From: Ferruginibacter paludis
GTDB taxonomy: Bacteria > Bacteroidota > Bacteroidia > Chitinophagales > Chitinophagaceae
NCBI RefSeq assembly: GCF_030409685.1
Contig: NZ_JAUFQJ010000007.1
Location: 124,001 to 188,000, forward strand
Direction: 5' to 3'
Length of the DNA: 64,000 bases
Shown in pieces: positions 27,548 to 35,606 of the stretch. Position 1 is the first letter of the stretch. Each line of letters starts with the position of its first letter. The position numbers and the translations under genes were made by a program. The notes below the pieces were generated by a model. That model saw nothing but the letters and a program-made list of their open reading frames with translations. It was not told the DNA's origin and ran no database searches.

Positions 27548-27672
27548 TTGGCAAAAACAAGGTCTGCGTCCCGCCAAAATACAGGGTCGGGACTGGCCGG
27601 GGGTTTTGTAAAAACAATCTCCATCCGGGGCGGCGGATAGTATTCTTTTTACAAAAACCTTGCTTTTGCCAA
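27548..27672. other. Branched (three-way) fold of unknown role
   Basis: The outer arms, 16 bases at 27548-27563 and 27657-27672, pair with one mismatch (GGCAAAAACAAGG against CCTTGCTTTTGCC). Inside are a GTCCCG/CGGGAC hairpin (27568-27573 with 27588-27593) and a perfect 11-bp stem TTTTGTAAAAA/TTTTTACAAAA (27604-27614 with 27646-27656) capped by ATCCG/CGGAT. All three stems fit together without conflict. It could be a structured RNA, a miniature mobile element or a recombination target. Confidence 0.5.
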
Positions 27673-28119
27673 ACACTGTTTCAAGGCAGGGTTGCTACGA
27701 TCATGATGGAATGAGGACTATACACGGTTTTAAAGTCAATCAATTGGGGCTCTCAGGAAGCCGTGCGACTGTACAACGTTTAGCTTTGGCTGTAAGTTGG
27801 TATAAAACTGGATCTTCAGTTTACATACTTTCTATATGCAATGCCTTTTTTAATTGTAAACATTTTGCTGCAGAAAGTTTTTTTTAACTGTTTGTTTGTT
27901 ATTTATCCCCATGATTAAATTAATGGAAGGATATGAGTGAATTAGTTTGTAAAAAACTGCGGGTATTTACAATGTTCCGATCAGCACATGCACACTAAAA
28001 TAGATAAAAATTAAGTTCAAACCTTACTGTTGAATTTTTAAAAAGGCATACCATACAATAATGATGTAATCAAACAAATTGGCGGCTTAACTAATAAGGA
28101 AAAAAAAATTATCTTTGTA

Positions 28120-28127
28120 GGTAGGTG
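28120..28127 (+). promoter_or_regulatory. -7 promoter element in the scar
   Basis: TATCTTTG is an exact match to TAnnTTTG. No protein-coding frame follows, but a terminator-like hairpin does at 28262. The -33 element is not clear. Confidence 0.35.
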
Positions 28128-28133
28128 TAAAAT

Positions 28134-28290
28134 TGAATGATGTTGAGTAAGATTTTGGAATAAGAAATTATGCGATAGACTAAAAAATAGACTGAAGAAA
28201 TTAAATTATTGATAATCAAACCTAATTTGGTTCCTGAAAAATCTGCTCGGGACCTCTGACAAAAGGATCGCGTAGTGCGGTCCTTTCTTG
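28134..28290 (+). ncRNA. Candidate small RNA of about 155 nt
   Basis: The stretch runs from just after a perfect -7 element (28120-28127) to a terminator hairpin (28262-28286). It contains a small ATTAT-TG-ATAAT hairpin and no start codon with a frame of meaningful length. The call rests on promoter and terminator only; no known RNA family is recognised. Confidence 0.35.
28262..28290 (+). terminator. Rho-independent terminator-like hairpin
   Basis: AAAGGATCGC (28262-28271) pairs with GCGGTCCTTT (28277-28286) over 10 bp, including one T-G wobble, with a GTAGT loop and T-rich sequence after it. No protein gene lies upstream on this strand, which is why a small RNA is proposed. Confidence 0.6.
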
Positions 28291-28564
28291 CTTTTATAAG
28301 ATTGTATCCGCAAATCAGGAGGCTGCTTTACATAATTTATTTTCCGGCAGTAATTTATTTTGAAAAGTTTGGCCACCAATCTCTTTTTTTGCCGTGTCTT
28401 TTAGAAAAAAAATTGTTAATCCTGCTGCATAATAATAAACTAACCCAGGTTATACGGCTAACTTTACTCCCAGGTACTACCTGTAAATGATTATTATTTG
28501 GTTTTGAAGGAGGGCTTATTTATACAGGTCAGCACATAGTCTTATGATCAATGATCCCGCTTTT

Positions 28565-29155
28565 TTACAGACTGTATTTTTTCGCCAGGTTCCAAACGGT
28601 ACCGTTCTTTAAATCGTATCTGATCAGACCATGCTCTTTACTCCAGTAAATTTTTTCAACAAATGTTTCGCCTGCTGACGAGGTAGTATAGTCTGCAGCA
28701 TCCTTATCGGGCTCCAATAGTATCACATCCCTGTAATCTGTACCGTACACTTCCATTTTAGTCATTGGTAGAGAATCCAGCCAGGTTGTTCTTTTCGGAA
28801 CAAAGGGCCAGAGCCTTGCTGTTTTTGTAAACAGATGGATGTTAAACTCCGCTTTGTTGCGTTCCGTGGTGGTTAAGGTTAGCAGCCAGGACTGCGTTTT
28901 AACCGACGTTGCCGGGTTTTTGTTTACCATTTCACATTTGACTTTTATAACGGGATTGTTGTTCTGCTGGTGTTCTTCAACGTCGCTGATGAAGATGGAG
29001 TCACGTTGGTTTTTTGTAGATTCAAAAACCAGTACCTGGAATTTGGTGTACGGATTCCATTGCCTTACTTTTTGATCAAACTGGTATTCGCAGGCATTTA
29101 AAGCCGGTATTGTTATCAACAATAGCAGTATGTATTTTATAGACCGTTGGTTCAT
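28565..29155 (-). CDS. Hypothetical lipoprotein
   Basis: A 196-residue predicted lipoprotein (signal peptide ending ALNAC). The mature domain is a beta-rich single domain (FQVLVFESTKNQRDSIFISD, VKCEMVNKNPATSV, AEFNIHLFTKTARLWPF, EVYGTDYRDVILLEPD) that ends in YWSKEHGLIRYDLKNGTVWN. The last block resembles the end of small Bacteroidota lipoproteins whose C-terminal strand reports a rigid wheel of hydrophobics. I do not recognise the family. It is divergent from the SGNH hydrolase gene, with a 209-base spacer that must hold both promoters. Confidence 0.7.
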   Translation of the reverse strand: MNQRSIKYILLLLITIPALNACEYQFDQKVRQWNPYTKFQVLVFESTKNQRDSIFISDVEEHQQNNNPVIKVKCEMVNKNPATSVKTQSWLLTLTTTERNKAEFNIHLFTKTARLWPFVPKRTTWLDSLPMTKMEVYGTDYRDVILLEPDKDAADYTTSSAGETFVEKIYWSKEHGLIRYDLKNGTVWNLAKKYSL

Positions 29156-29364
29156 AATTGATGCCCGGGTAAATGGTGTTTGGATAAAAGATGAAATGTG
29201 AATGTTGATTATCTCCGGGAACAGTAAAACTATGCATTTAATTTAATTCACCCCAGCCGGCATCGTTCAAATCAATAACAGCAAATGCCTGTATTGAATA
29301 AAAATATTTTTACTTGATGGTAATAATTCTAAATTGCCATATCCTTTATTTACCTTCTTATTTT

Positions 29365-30477
29365 ATGATACAAATGAAAAGCACTATTTATATTCTCCTT
29401 TGTTGCCTGTGCAGCAACATAACTGTTATAGCAGGCGGAAGTGGTTCAATAAAACAAGCTCCTGCAGACCCATTGAAGTTCTACGACGGGCAGGAGTTTA
29501 CCATTATCGGCAAATACCACAGCGAAAAAAACTATGTGCGTTTTCCGCAGCAGTACCAAAATAAATTGCGCAAAGAAGTATGGGGGCTGGGTCAGAATTC
29601 GGCAGGCATCTCCATCCGGTTTCGCAGCAACGCTACTGATATTTCGATACGATGGACATTGAAAGATGATAATCTTTTTTCGCACATGGCGGCGACCGGT
29701 ATAAAAGGGGTTGATTTATATGCGATGGTAAACGGCGGCTGGCAGTTTATACAAACCGGCCGCCCAAAAGAAAAAACAAGTGAGTATGTGATGATTAAAA
29801 ATGGTGATCCTGTATATCGTGAATACCTGCTGAACCTGCCGTTGTATGATGGCGTTGATTCTGTATCCATTGGTATAAACGCAGATGCGGCCATTACAAA
29901 ACCTGTTGATCAGTTTTTAATTGAAAAGAAACCTGTAGTGTATTACGGCAGCAGCATCGCACAGGGCGGATGCGCCAGCAGACCCGGCATGGCATTTACC
30001 AATATCCTGGAAAGAAAGCTTGACAGAAGCTTTATCAATTTTGGTTTTAGCGGCGAAGGTAAATTTGATTCGTCTGTTGCAGAAGCCATGGGAGAGATAG
30101 ATGCAGCTTTATATGTAGTGGATTGCAATCCCAACACGGATGAACTATTGATATACCAGCGTGCCGTAAACCTGGTTAAATTGCTGAAGCAGTTAAGACC
30201 TTTGGTACCGGTACTGCTGGTAGAAAATTTTCCGTTTGAAAACAGCTACTTTGTTCCCACTGCGCAGCGGACGGAATTAAAAAAGATGAAGGATTTGCAA
30301 AGGGCTTATGCAACACTTATACAAGCGGGCGTTAAAGATTTATACTACCAGAAATCAGCTGGCATGATTGGTACGGATCATGAAGGAGCCGTGGATGGTG
30401 TGCATCCAACGGATTTAGGTATGATGCGGATTGCTGATTTTTTATTGCCGGTGATTGGTAAAATACTTAAGAGATAG
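29365..30477 (+). CDS. Secreted SGNH/GDSL hydrolase with GxDLY N-terminal domain
   Basis: A two-domain esterase of about 370 residues. The start at 29365 (or 29374) gives a signal peptide, IYILLCCLCSNITVIAGG; the longer frame from 29314 does not. The N-terminal beta-sandwich carries GVDLYA, the signature of the GxDLY domain. The catalytic domain has block I YGSSIAQGG with the nucleophile serine, FGFSGEGKFD with the oxyanion glycine, DCNPNTDE, and the catalytic pair in DGVHPTDLG. Such enzymes remove acyl groups from sugars or glycans in the periplasm. It converges with the GH20 gene on the other strand, which fits a role in glycan deacylation. Confidence 0.85.
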   Translation: MIQMKSTIYILLCCLCSNITVIAGGSGSIKQAPADPLKFYDGQEFTIIGKYHSEKNYVRFPQQYQNKLRKEVWGLGQNSAGISIRFRSNATDISIRWTLKDDNLFSHMAATGIKGVDLYAMVNGGWQFIQTGRPKEKTSEYVMIKNGDPVYREYLLNLPLYDGVDSVSIGINADAAITKPVDQFLIEKKPVVYYGSSIAQGGCASRPGMAFTNILERKLDRSFINFGFSGEGKFDSSVAEAMGEIDAALYVVDCNPNTDELLIYQRAVNLVKLLKQLRPLVPVLLVENFPFENSYFVPTAQRTELKKMKDLQRAYATLIQAGVKDLYYQKSAGMIGTDHEGAVDGVHPTDLGMMRIADFLLPVIGKILKR

Positions 30478-30531
30478 TCCTACGAATCAATAAATCATCT
30501 GAAAGCTAGTCCTTTTGCCAATACTGCTTTA

Positions 30532-32709
30532 CTACTGGCTTTCCAACCACTTTTTTATCACGCCTTCAAATAATTCCTGCGACTGTATCATCCAACTTAA
30601 ATCTTCCCGCTGACTTGCTAAATGGAAATACCTGTCAGGAATATAATTGGAAGGATAGGTAATAAAACGTGTTTCGCTGTATGTATTTTGCAGACCAGCC
30701 CATGCATTGTGAAAATGTGTAAGCGCCTGCTGCACGTGTACTATGCCATCTTTTTGTTTTGCTTTATCCGGGCTGTCAGCCTGTTCCAATGCAAGTAATA
30801 GATCAGGTGTGGAGATTTGAAAATTATACAATGATTGGGAAAGTTTCCAGTAATACCTGTTCCTCCTCGAATTATGAATGACATCATTTATTTTAGCAGC
30901 AAGCAACGGATAATTATTACTAGCCACAATGGCTCTGCCGAGCCTGTCTTTATATTTTTTGCTCCACGTGCCGGGTGATTTCAGATCCGGAAGTTCAATC
31001 AGTTTAGTGGTATAATCAAAGGGTGTATTTTCACGGCCTTCCAATGGCTTCAGCCAATGCTCTACCTGTTTGAAACTCTGCAATGCATTGTTATCATCAA
31101 AAAAATTACCCGTTTTATAAAATCCATCGTACCATAATTCAGAACCCTGTCTTAAATCAGCTGCAAATTTTTTATAGTTCGGTAAAGCAACACCATACTC
31201 TCTCTGCAGCCAGGCTACATCATATTCATCCAGTGTACGGCCTTTCGGCGACCAGCTATATTCTGCCGCAGCAATAAACCCACGCCAGTAATTTTCCATG
31301 TGCGGACTTTTATCATCCCAGGCTGTACACAACATGCCTGAAATATTTTTTTCAGCAGCCAGTTCTACAAAACTTTTTATAACACTGATGCCAGTAGAAG
31401 TCATGCCCTTGTCTCTTTCATCCTGCTGAAACAACATGCCGCCCTCGGTATTCGTGGCCGTGGCAATCATCGCCTTTAAGCCATGTGTCTTATACCAGTC
31501 CAGCGCCAGGATATTGCCGGGTTGTTTGGCCATGGAATAATTCCAGCGCATATAGGCACAGTTACCAGGAAAATCTTTTTGCAGGCTGTCCAGTTTTGGA
31601 ACGCCTTTTTTCCAGGCTTCATTTGCCTGTGCTGTAGTAACCTCATCGCTCCATGTGCTGGTATATAAGCCGGCTTCCTGCAACGGCATGTCATCCCAGA
31701 AAATGGGAGTGCGGTTATTTTCTTTTGCAAATGCACATACTCTTTTAAGCCAGTGTAAATTCAGGGCCATCATACCTTCTTTATCGGCAGTAGGTTTGCA
31801 TCTTGGGCACAAGCCGATGTTACCAATTTCATCGCCGCCTATGTGCAGGTATTTACTGCCCGGCGTTGCCTTAATGGCATCGCTGTATAAATCAAACAGC
31901 ACTTTGTAGGTGCCTTCATCCATGGGGCAAAATGCCCAGTGACTAAAAGGTAATTCCCGCAGCGCTTTATATTCTTCATGTTTTAAAATAAAGGTAGCAT
32001 GGCCCAAACCCTGCACCAGCGGCGTAATTTCAATAAACCTTTCTTTGGCATATTTTGTAAGTGCGGCCATTTCATCAATGCTGATGGATTGCGGAGCGCC
32101 CACCAGGGGCTGCAACTGGTAACGCAGTTTATCTTCAAACTCAAATACCACCGCATTAATTTTATACCTGGCCAGCCGGTCAATACTTTCGTAATAATAA
32201 TTCATATGGTCAAGGTGATGCTTAACATCAAAATGTACAGCACGATAACTGAGTACCGGATAATCTGTAATGATACACGCAGGTATTGGCTTTCTGAAAT
32301 CCCTTGCATCTTCCAGCAGTTGTTCCAGTGACTGGCAGCCATAAAATATGCCGGCTTCGTTCTTTGCAATTATCTCTACACTCTCCGTATGAATGGTCAT
32401 GATATATCCTTCATCCGAAGGCATGGAAGCCATGTTTGGGTCGAGGTTGAGGGTAAGTGTGCCCTTTCCGGAAGCCGTATATCCTGCCGGCATTTGCGAA
32501 AGTTGGTAGCCCATTACAGGTGCTCTCAACCCGCCTTTGAGGATAATTGCCTTTAGCGTACTAAATGCAAGCCCCGGCTGTTTAAGCAGGCGCACGTTTT
32601 TTGGCAACGGTAAAATTCTAAAAGGAGCCGGCAGTGAATCTGCATAAGAAGATATACTTAATGTAAGTAAGAAGCAACATGCCAGTAAGTAATAAAAATG
32701 TTTTTTCAT
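30532..32709 (-). CDS. Secreted GH20 beta-N-acetylhexosaminidase
   Basis: A 725-residue exported glycosidase: signal peptide (ends near SSYAD), an N-terminal GH20b-type alpha/beta domain (about 30-140) ending in EAGIFYGCQSLEQLLED, then a (beta/alpha)8 barrel. The catalytic Asp-Glu pair is in YLHIGGDEIG, the GH20 hallmark for substrate-assisted hydrolysis that removes terminal GlcNAc or GalNAc. CxxC in GLCPRC and WDDMPL are also GH20-like. A long C-terminal helical region (about 550-725) goes beyond the minimal enzyme. It is the last gene of the minus-strand block, after a hairpin repeat at 32723-32752 in its leader. Confidence 0.85.
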   Translation of the reverse strand: MKKHFYYLLACCFLLTLSISSYADSLPAPFRILPLPKNVRLLKQPGLAFSTLKAIILKGGLRAPVMGYQLSQMPAGYTASGKGTLTLNLDPNMASMPSDEGYIMTIHTESVEIIAKNEAGIFYGCQSLEQLLEDARDFRKPIPACIITDYPVLSYRAVHFDVKHHLDHMNYYYESIDRLARYKINAVVFEFEDKLRYQLQPLVGAPQSISIDEMAALTKYAKERFIEITPLVQGLGHATFILKHEEYKALRELPFSHWAFCPMDEGTYKVLFDLYSDAIKATPGSKYLHIGGDEIGNIGLCPRCKPTADKEGMMALNLHWLKRVCAFAKENNRTPIFWDDMPLQEAGLYTSTWSDEVTTAQANEAWKKGVPKLDSLQKDFPGNCAYMRWNYSMAKQPGNILALDWYKTHGLKAMIATATNTEGGMLFQQDERDKGMTSTGISVIKSFVELAAEKNISGMLCTAWDDKSPHMENYWRGFIAAAEYSWSPKGRTLDEYDVAWLQREYGVALPNYKKFAADLRQGSELWYDGFYKTGNFFDDNNALQSFKQVEHWLKPLEGRENTPFDYTTKLIELPDLKSPGTWSKKYKDRLGRAIVASNNYPLLAAKINDVIHNSRRNRYYWKLSQSLYNFQISTPDLLLALEQADSPDKAKQKDGIVHVQQALTHFHNAWAGLQNTYSETRFITYPSNYIPDRYFHLASQREDLSWMIQSQELFEGVIKKWLESQ

Positions 32710-32722
32710 GGTATCTTTTTAC

Positions 32723-32752
32723 CAGTGGGTCACCAAAAAGGGTGGCTCACTG
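32723..32752. repeat. Paired GTGGSTCAC hairpin repeat, copy 1
   Basis: CAGTGGGTCACC (32723-32734) and GGTGGCTCACTG (32741-32752) are inverted copies with two differences and a 6-base loop. It sits 14 bases before the GH20 start on the minus strand. It belongs to the same family as the hairpins at 34597 and 34750. Confidence 0.65.
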
Positions 32753-32862
32753 TAACAGGAAACAGGTGAATAAAATGAATATTGCCTGAAGGTATTTATT
32801 TAATTGCCTTTAGTAAAAGATAAAGCAAAATGAACTTGAAATAACAAGCGCTTTCAATCAAA

Positions 32863-34581
32863 CTACGGCTTCAACTCTGCGCCTGCCATCTTATACATCT
32901 TGCCATCTGCCTTTGTCAGGATGTATAATTCGCCCTGCATATCTCTTCCAAAATGAAGGTCGATGCGGTCGCTGCCACAAACTGCTTTCAACGTTTCGGG
33001 CTTACCGTTAATGGTGATTTTCCATTCTTTAATGGTTGCCATTTTTCCTTGTTTTAGGTCGGCTACATCCAAATAAAATAACCGGCCGGAAGGAATATCC
33101 CCGAATAAAAATTTGCCTTTCAATGCGGCAATGGCATTGCCCCAATATTCAAAGCCGCCGGATATGGCTTTGCCTTCATCATGATCAAATTCAGCAACAG
33201 GGTAGGTGATTTTATATATGCTGTCGTTTGCGGGAAGCGGGTATACATTGCCTAAATTGTCACTGAGTTCTGCTGATACAAAATTGCCTTCCCTGATTGG
33301 CCATCCATAATCATGGCCCGGTTGCACTTCGTAAAGCGATTCAATATTAGCCTGGCCGATATTGCTGGCCAGCATAGTGCCTGATTTGGTCCAGGTGATG
33401 CGGTGCGGATTTCTAAAGCCCCAGGCATAGATTTCTTTCACCGCTTTATTATTGCTACTGTTTGCAAAAGGATTGGCTGAGGGTATACCATATTGTCCAT
33501 TGACGCTGTTTTTACCCTTTGGATCGATGCGGATAATAGTGCCCCATATTTTTTCAATGCTGTGTTCAAGAAAAGCGAAGCCTGCTTCGGCACTGCCACC
33601 ATCGCCCACGCCTATGTACAGCAAACCATAGTCTTTATTGCCTTTTTTCGCAAGCGGATTAAAAGTAATTTCCTGCACGCCATGTATGCCCGTCACCATA
33701 TTTACCCGCAGCATTTCCCGGCTGCTACCCGCAAACGAATCAGCGTTGGGCGTTGTTGTTTTCCATTCGGTCAATACCCATTGCATGGTTACCTTGATAC
33801 TATCCGCATAACCAAAATCGGCTTTGCCTGAACCCGGGGCTTCTGTATGCGTAGTATACAATAACCCGTTGCTGGCGAATTCCGGGTGAAAGGCAAAGCT
33901 GCCGAATCCAGCTGCCAATCCGGGTTTGTTGATGAATTTGGTTTTTAGTTTTGCTATGTCCAGATAAACAATTGGCTTATCATTTTTCATTTTATACAGC
34001 CTGCCCTGCAAATCGTTGACGAATAAATTCCCTGTCACTGGCTGAAACCCCAGCTTCGTAATCCTGGCCAGTGGCGGCTTATCGCTGGTAGCCGGAAATT
34101 GGGTAATCGGTTGCAGGTTGACTACCAGGTTAGAAAGAACAATAGGCCCGGGAATAGGGTTCGATATGCCATTGTTCTTTTTGTTTGCCTGGGAACCGGT
34201 TGCCTTTTGTGCATGTATATAAGCAATGAGCTGATTGACTTCAGCATCCTGTAACGCCTCGAACGGAGGCATAACCGACTTTTTATATTTGGCAAATAAT
34301 TGGTTGGCTTGCTGATCGCCTGAGGCAATCATTTGCTGTGAATTTTTTATGAAGTGAAGCAACCAATCCGGCGATAGCGTACCGGTGACGCCGCTTAATT
34401 GAGGACCGATGCCATCCTGTTTAAAGTTGTGGCAACCACTGCAATTTTTAGTAAAAGAAATTTCGCCGGCGGCGATGCTGACAGAATCTGTAGCAATGGC
34501 ATTTTTGCCACCACCGGGATTGCAATGGCTAAAACAAAACAGTGATAACAATGCTATAAGAGCGGTACCATTTTTAATCAT
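32863..34581 (-). CDS. Lipoprotein cytochrome c - PQQ-dependent sugar dehydrogenase
   Basis: A 572-residue protein from the start at 34581, chosen because it begins a lipoprotein signal; the frame open from 34677 would read through a hairpin repeat and is unlikely. A cytochrome c domain has the haem site CSGCH (47-51) and a methionine ligand in SVMPPFEAL. A six-bladed propeller of the glucose/sorbosone dehydrogenase type follows (ITKLGFQPVTGNLFVND, GFGSFAFHPEF, DYGLLYIGVGDGGS, EIYAWGFRNPHRITW, GHDYGWPIREGNF). It should oxidise an aldose in the periplasm and pass electrons through its own haem to the respiratory chain. PQQ synthesis genes are not in the window. Confidence 0.85.
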   Translation of the reverse strand: MIKNGTALIALLSLFCFSHCNPGGGKNAIATDSVSIAAGEISFTKNCSGCHNFKQDGIGPQLSGVTGTLSPDWLLHFIKNSQQMIASGDQQANQLFAKYKKSVMPPFEALQDAEVNQLIAYIHAQKATGSQANKKNNGISNPIPGPIVLSNLVVNLQPITQFPATSDKPPLARITKLGFQPVTGNLFVNDLQGRLYKMKNDKPIVYLDIAKLKTKFINKPGLAAGFGSFAFHPEFASNGLLYTTHTEAPGSGKADFGYADSIKVTMQWVLTEWKTTTPNADSFAGSSREMLRVNMVTGIHGVQEITFNPLAKKGNKDYGLLYIGVGDGGSAEAGFAFLEHSIEKIWGTIIRIDPKGKNSVNGQYGIPSANPFANSSNNKAVKEIYAWGFRNPHRITWTKSGTMLASNIGQANIESLYEVQPGHDYGWPIREGNFVSAELSDNLGNVYPLPANDSIYKITYPVAEFDHDEGKAISGGFEYWGNAIAALKGKFLFGDIPSGRLFYLDVADLKQGKMATIKEWKITINGKPETLKAVCGSDRIDLHFGRDMQGELYILTKADGKMYKMAGAELKP

Positions 34582-34596
34582 CTTATTGAAGTTTAA

Positions 34597-34627
34597 GGGT
34601 GGGTCACTCCTCAAGAGTGGCTCACCC
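34597..34627. repeat. Paired GTGGSTCAC hairpin repeat, copy 2
   Basis: GGGTGGGTCACTC (34597-34609) and GAGTGGCTCACCC (34615-34627) form a 13-bp stem with two mismatches and a 5-base loop. It lies 15 bases upstream of the dehydrogenase start codon, inside its leader. Confidence 0.7.
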
Positions 34628-34749
34628 GGCGATGCATATTGAATTTGTTTTAATGTAGGCTGTTCCGCTTTTTTCAAGTGATTTTTGATGGTGAATAAGC
34701 AACTAATGTTTTGATTAGTTACTTTGTATTTGCATGTGTTTCCTTTCCA

Positions 34750-34809
34750 GGGTGACCACCCTTATACTTTTCACTTTGTAAGCTTTTTTTATTTTGGGGT
34801 GAGCCACCC
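34750..34809. repeat. GTGGSTCAC repeat arms, copy 3
   Basis: GGGTGACCACCC (34750-34761) and GGGGTGAGCCACCC (34796-34809) are the same two arms in the opposite order, 34 bases apart. The second arm is the exact reverse complement of the GGGTGGCTCACC arm. It fills the gap between the SIS gene and the dehydrogenase gene. Confidence 0.6.
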
Positions 34810-34816
34810 GTGCCTG

Positions 34817-35596
34817 CTATTTGCCAACATCTTTATAAAGTGCCGAAAGCCGGTGCGCATGTTCATCGTAGGCTGCTTCAAATAAAGCAGTGGCTTTCTC
34901 CGGTCCCACAATGGCGGAAGCCGTTAATACGAAAGGCGGTTTACCTGCTGCTGTTAAAAGCTTTGCCAGTTCTGCTTTAATGCAGTTGATGATCATTACA
35001 CCGCCTACGGTAGAACCCGGTGCTACAGGGGTTTCCAGCCCGTCTACATAAATCATGGAATCGCCAACCGGGGCACCGCTGTCTAAAATTAAGTCCGCAA
35101 AATCAGCCAGTTTTTTGCCGTCGGGACGATTGCTTTTGCTTTTTGCCAAATGTGCGGAGGTTACCAGCGCCACCGTTTTTATTTTTTTCTGCTGAAACAG
35201 TTCAGCCATTTCAATGGGTACAATATTACAGCCGCCGGAAGAAATCACCAGCGCACAATCTGTTTCGCTTAAAGAAAAATTCCGCAAAATTCTTGCTGCA
35301 AGACCGCTTACATTTTCTAAAAACATGGCCTGCCGCTGTCCGTTGGCACCCACTACATTGTTGTGGTAGGTAAGCGATAATTCAACGATGGGATTAAAGC
35401 CGGGAAAAGAACCGTAACGAGGCCACATTTCTTCTACCATAATGCGGCTATGACCGCTGCCAAAAAGGTGCACCATTCTGCCGGCTAAAATACTTTCTGC
35501 AAACCATTGGGCGGCCTGCTGAATTTGTGGTTGTTGTGCCTTCACCGTTTCAATAATGCCGGCGCATTTTTGTAAATAATCTTCTGTGATCGTCAT
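34817..35596 (-). CDS. SIS-domain phosphosugar-binding protein
   Basis: A 259-residue protein with a single SIS fold of the SIS_2 (UPF0309-like) type. The phosphosugar loop is HLFGSGHSRI near residue 40 and the second loop is CALVISSGGCN. The tail LETPVAPGSTVGGVMIINCI is typical of this subgroup. SIS proteins isomerise or bind phosphorylated ketoses, aldoses or amino sugars. It follows the ROK gene by 10 bases, so kinase and isomerase are probably made together and act in sequence. The exact substrate is not known; an N-acetylhexosamine phosphate would fit the nearby GH20 gene. Confidence 0.8.
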   Translation of the reverse strand: MTITEDYLQKCAGIIETVKAQQPQIQQAAQWFAESILAGRMVHLFGSGHSRIMVEEMWPRYGSFPGFNPIVELSLTYHNNVVGANGQRQAMFLENVSGLAARILRNFSLSETDCALVISSGGCNIVPIEMAELFQQKKIKTVALVTSAHLAKSKSNRPDGKKLADFADLILDSGAPVGDSMIYVDGLETPVAPGSTVGGVMIINCIKAELAKLLTAAGKPPFVLTASAIVGPEKATALFEAAYDEHAHRLSALYKDVGK

Positions 35597-35606
35597 GTGT
35601 TGTTGT

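Larger units (their letters stand above)
25888..28564. other. 2.7-kb non-coding scar between hypothetical genes
   Basis: This is the longest stretch without an intact gene in the window. It holds a restriction-enzyme relic (26495-26773), a diverged tandem duplication (27053-27420), a branched GC-rich fold (27548-27672) and a candidate small RNA with promoter and terminator (28120-28290). Short open frames elsewhere in it are broken and have no recognisable product. The mixture suggests an old insertion site of mobile or defence DNA that has decayed. Confidence 0.6.

Noticed and set aside
27548..27672. Integron attC site or CRISPR leader as an explanation of the branched fold
   Set aside because: The conserved attC core sites are not found at the ends, and there is no repeat-spacer array or integrase gene nearby.
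27660..27887. 75-residue open frame in the non-coding scar
   Set aside because: It begins within the outer arm of the branched fold and has no recognisable motif.
34582..34677. A longer start for the PQQ dehydrogenase at 34677
   Set aside because: The added residues run through a hairpin repeat and displace the lipoprotein signal; the ATG at 34581 is a better start.
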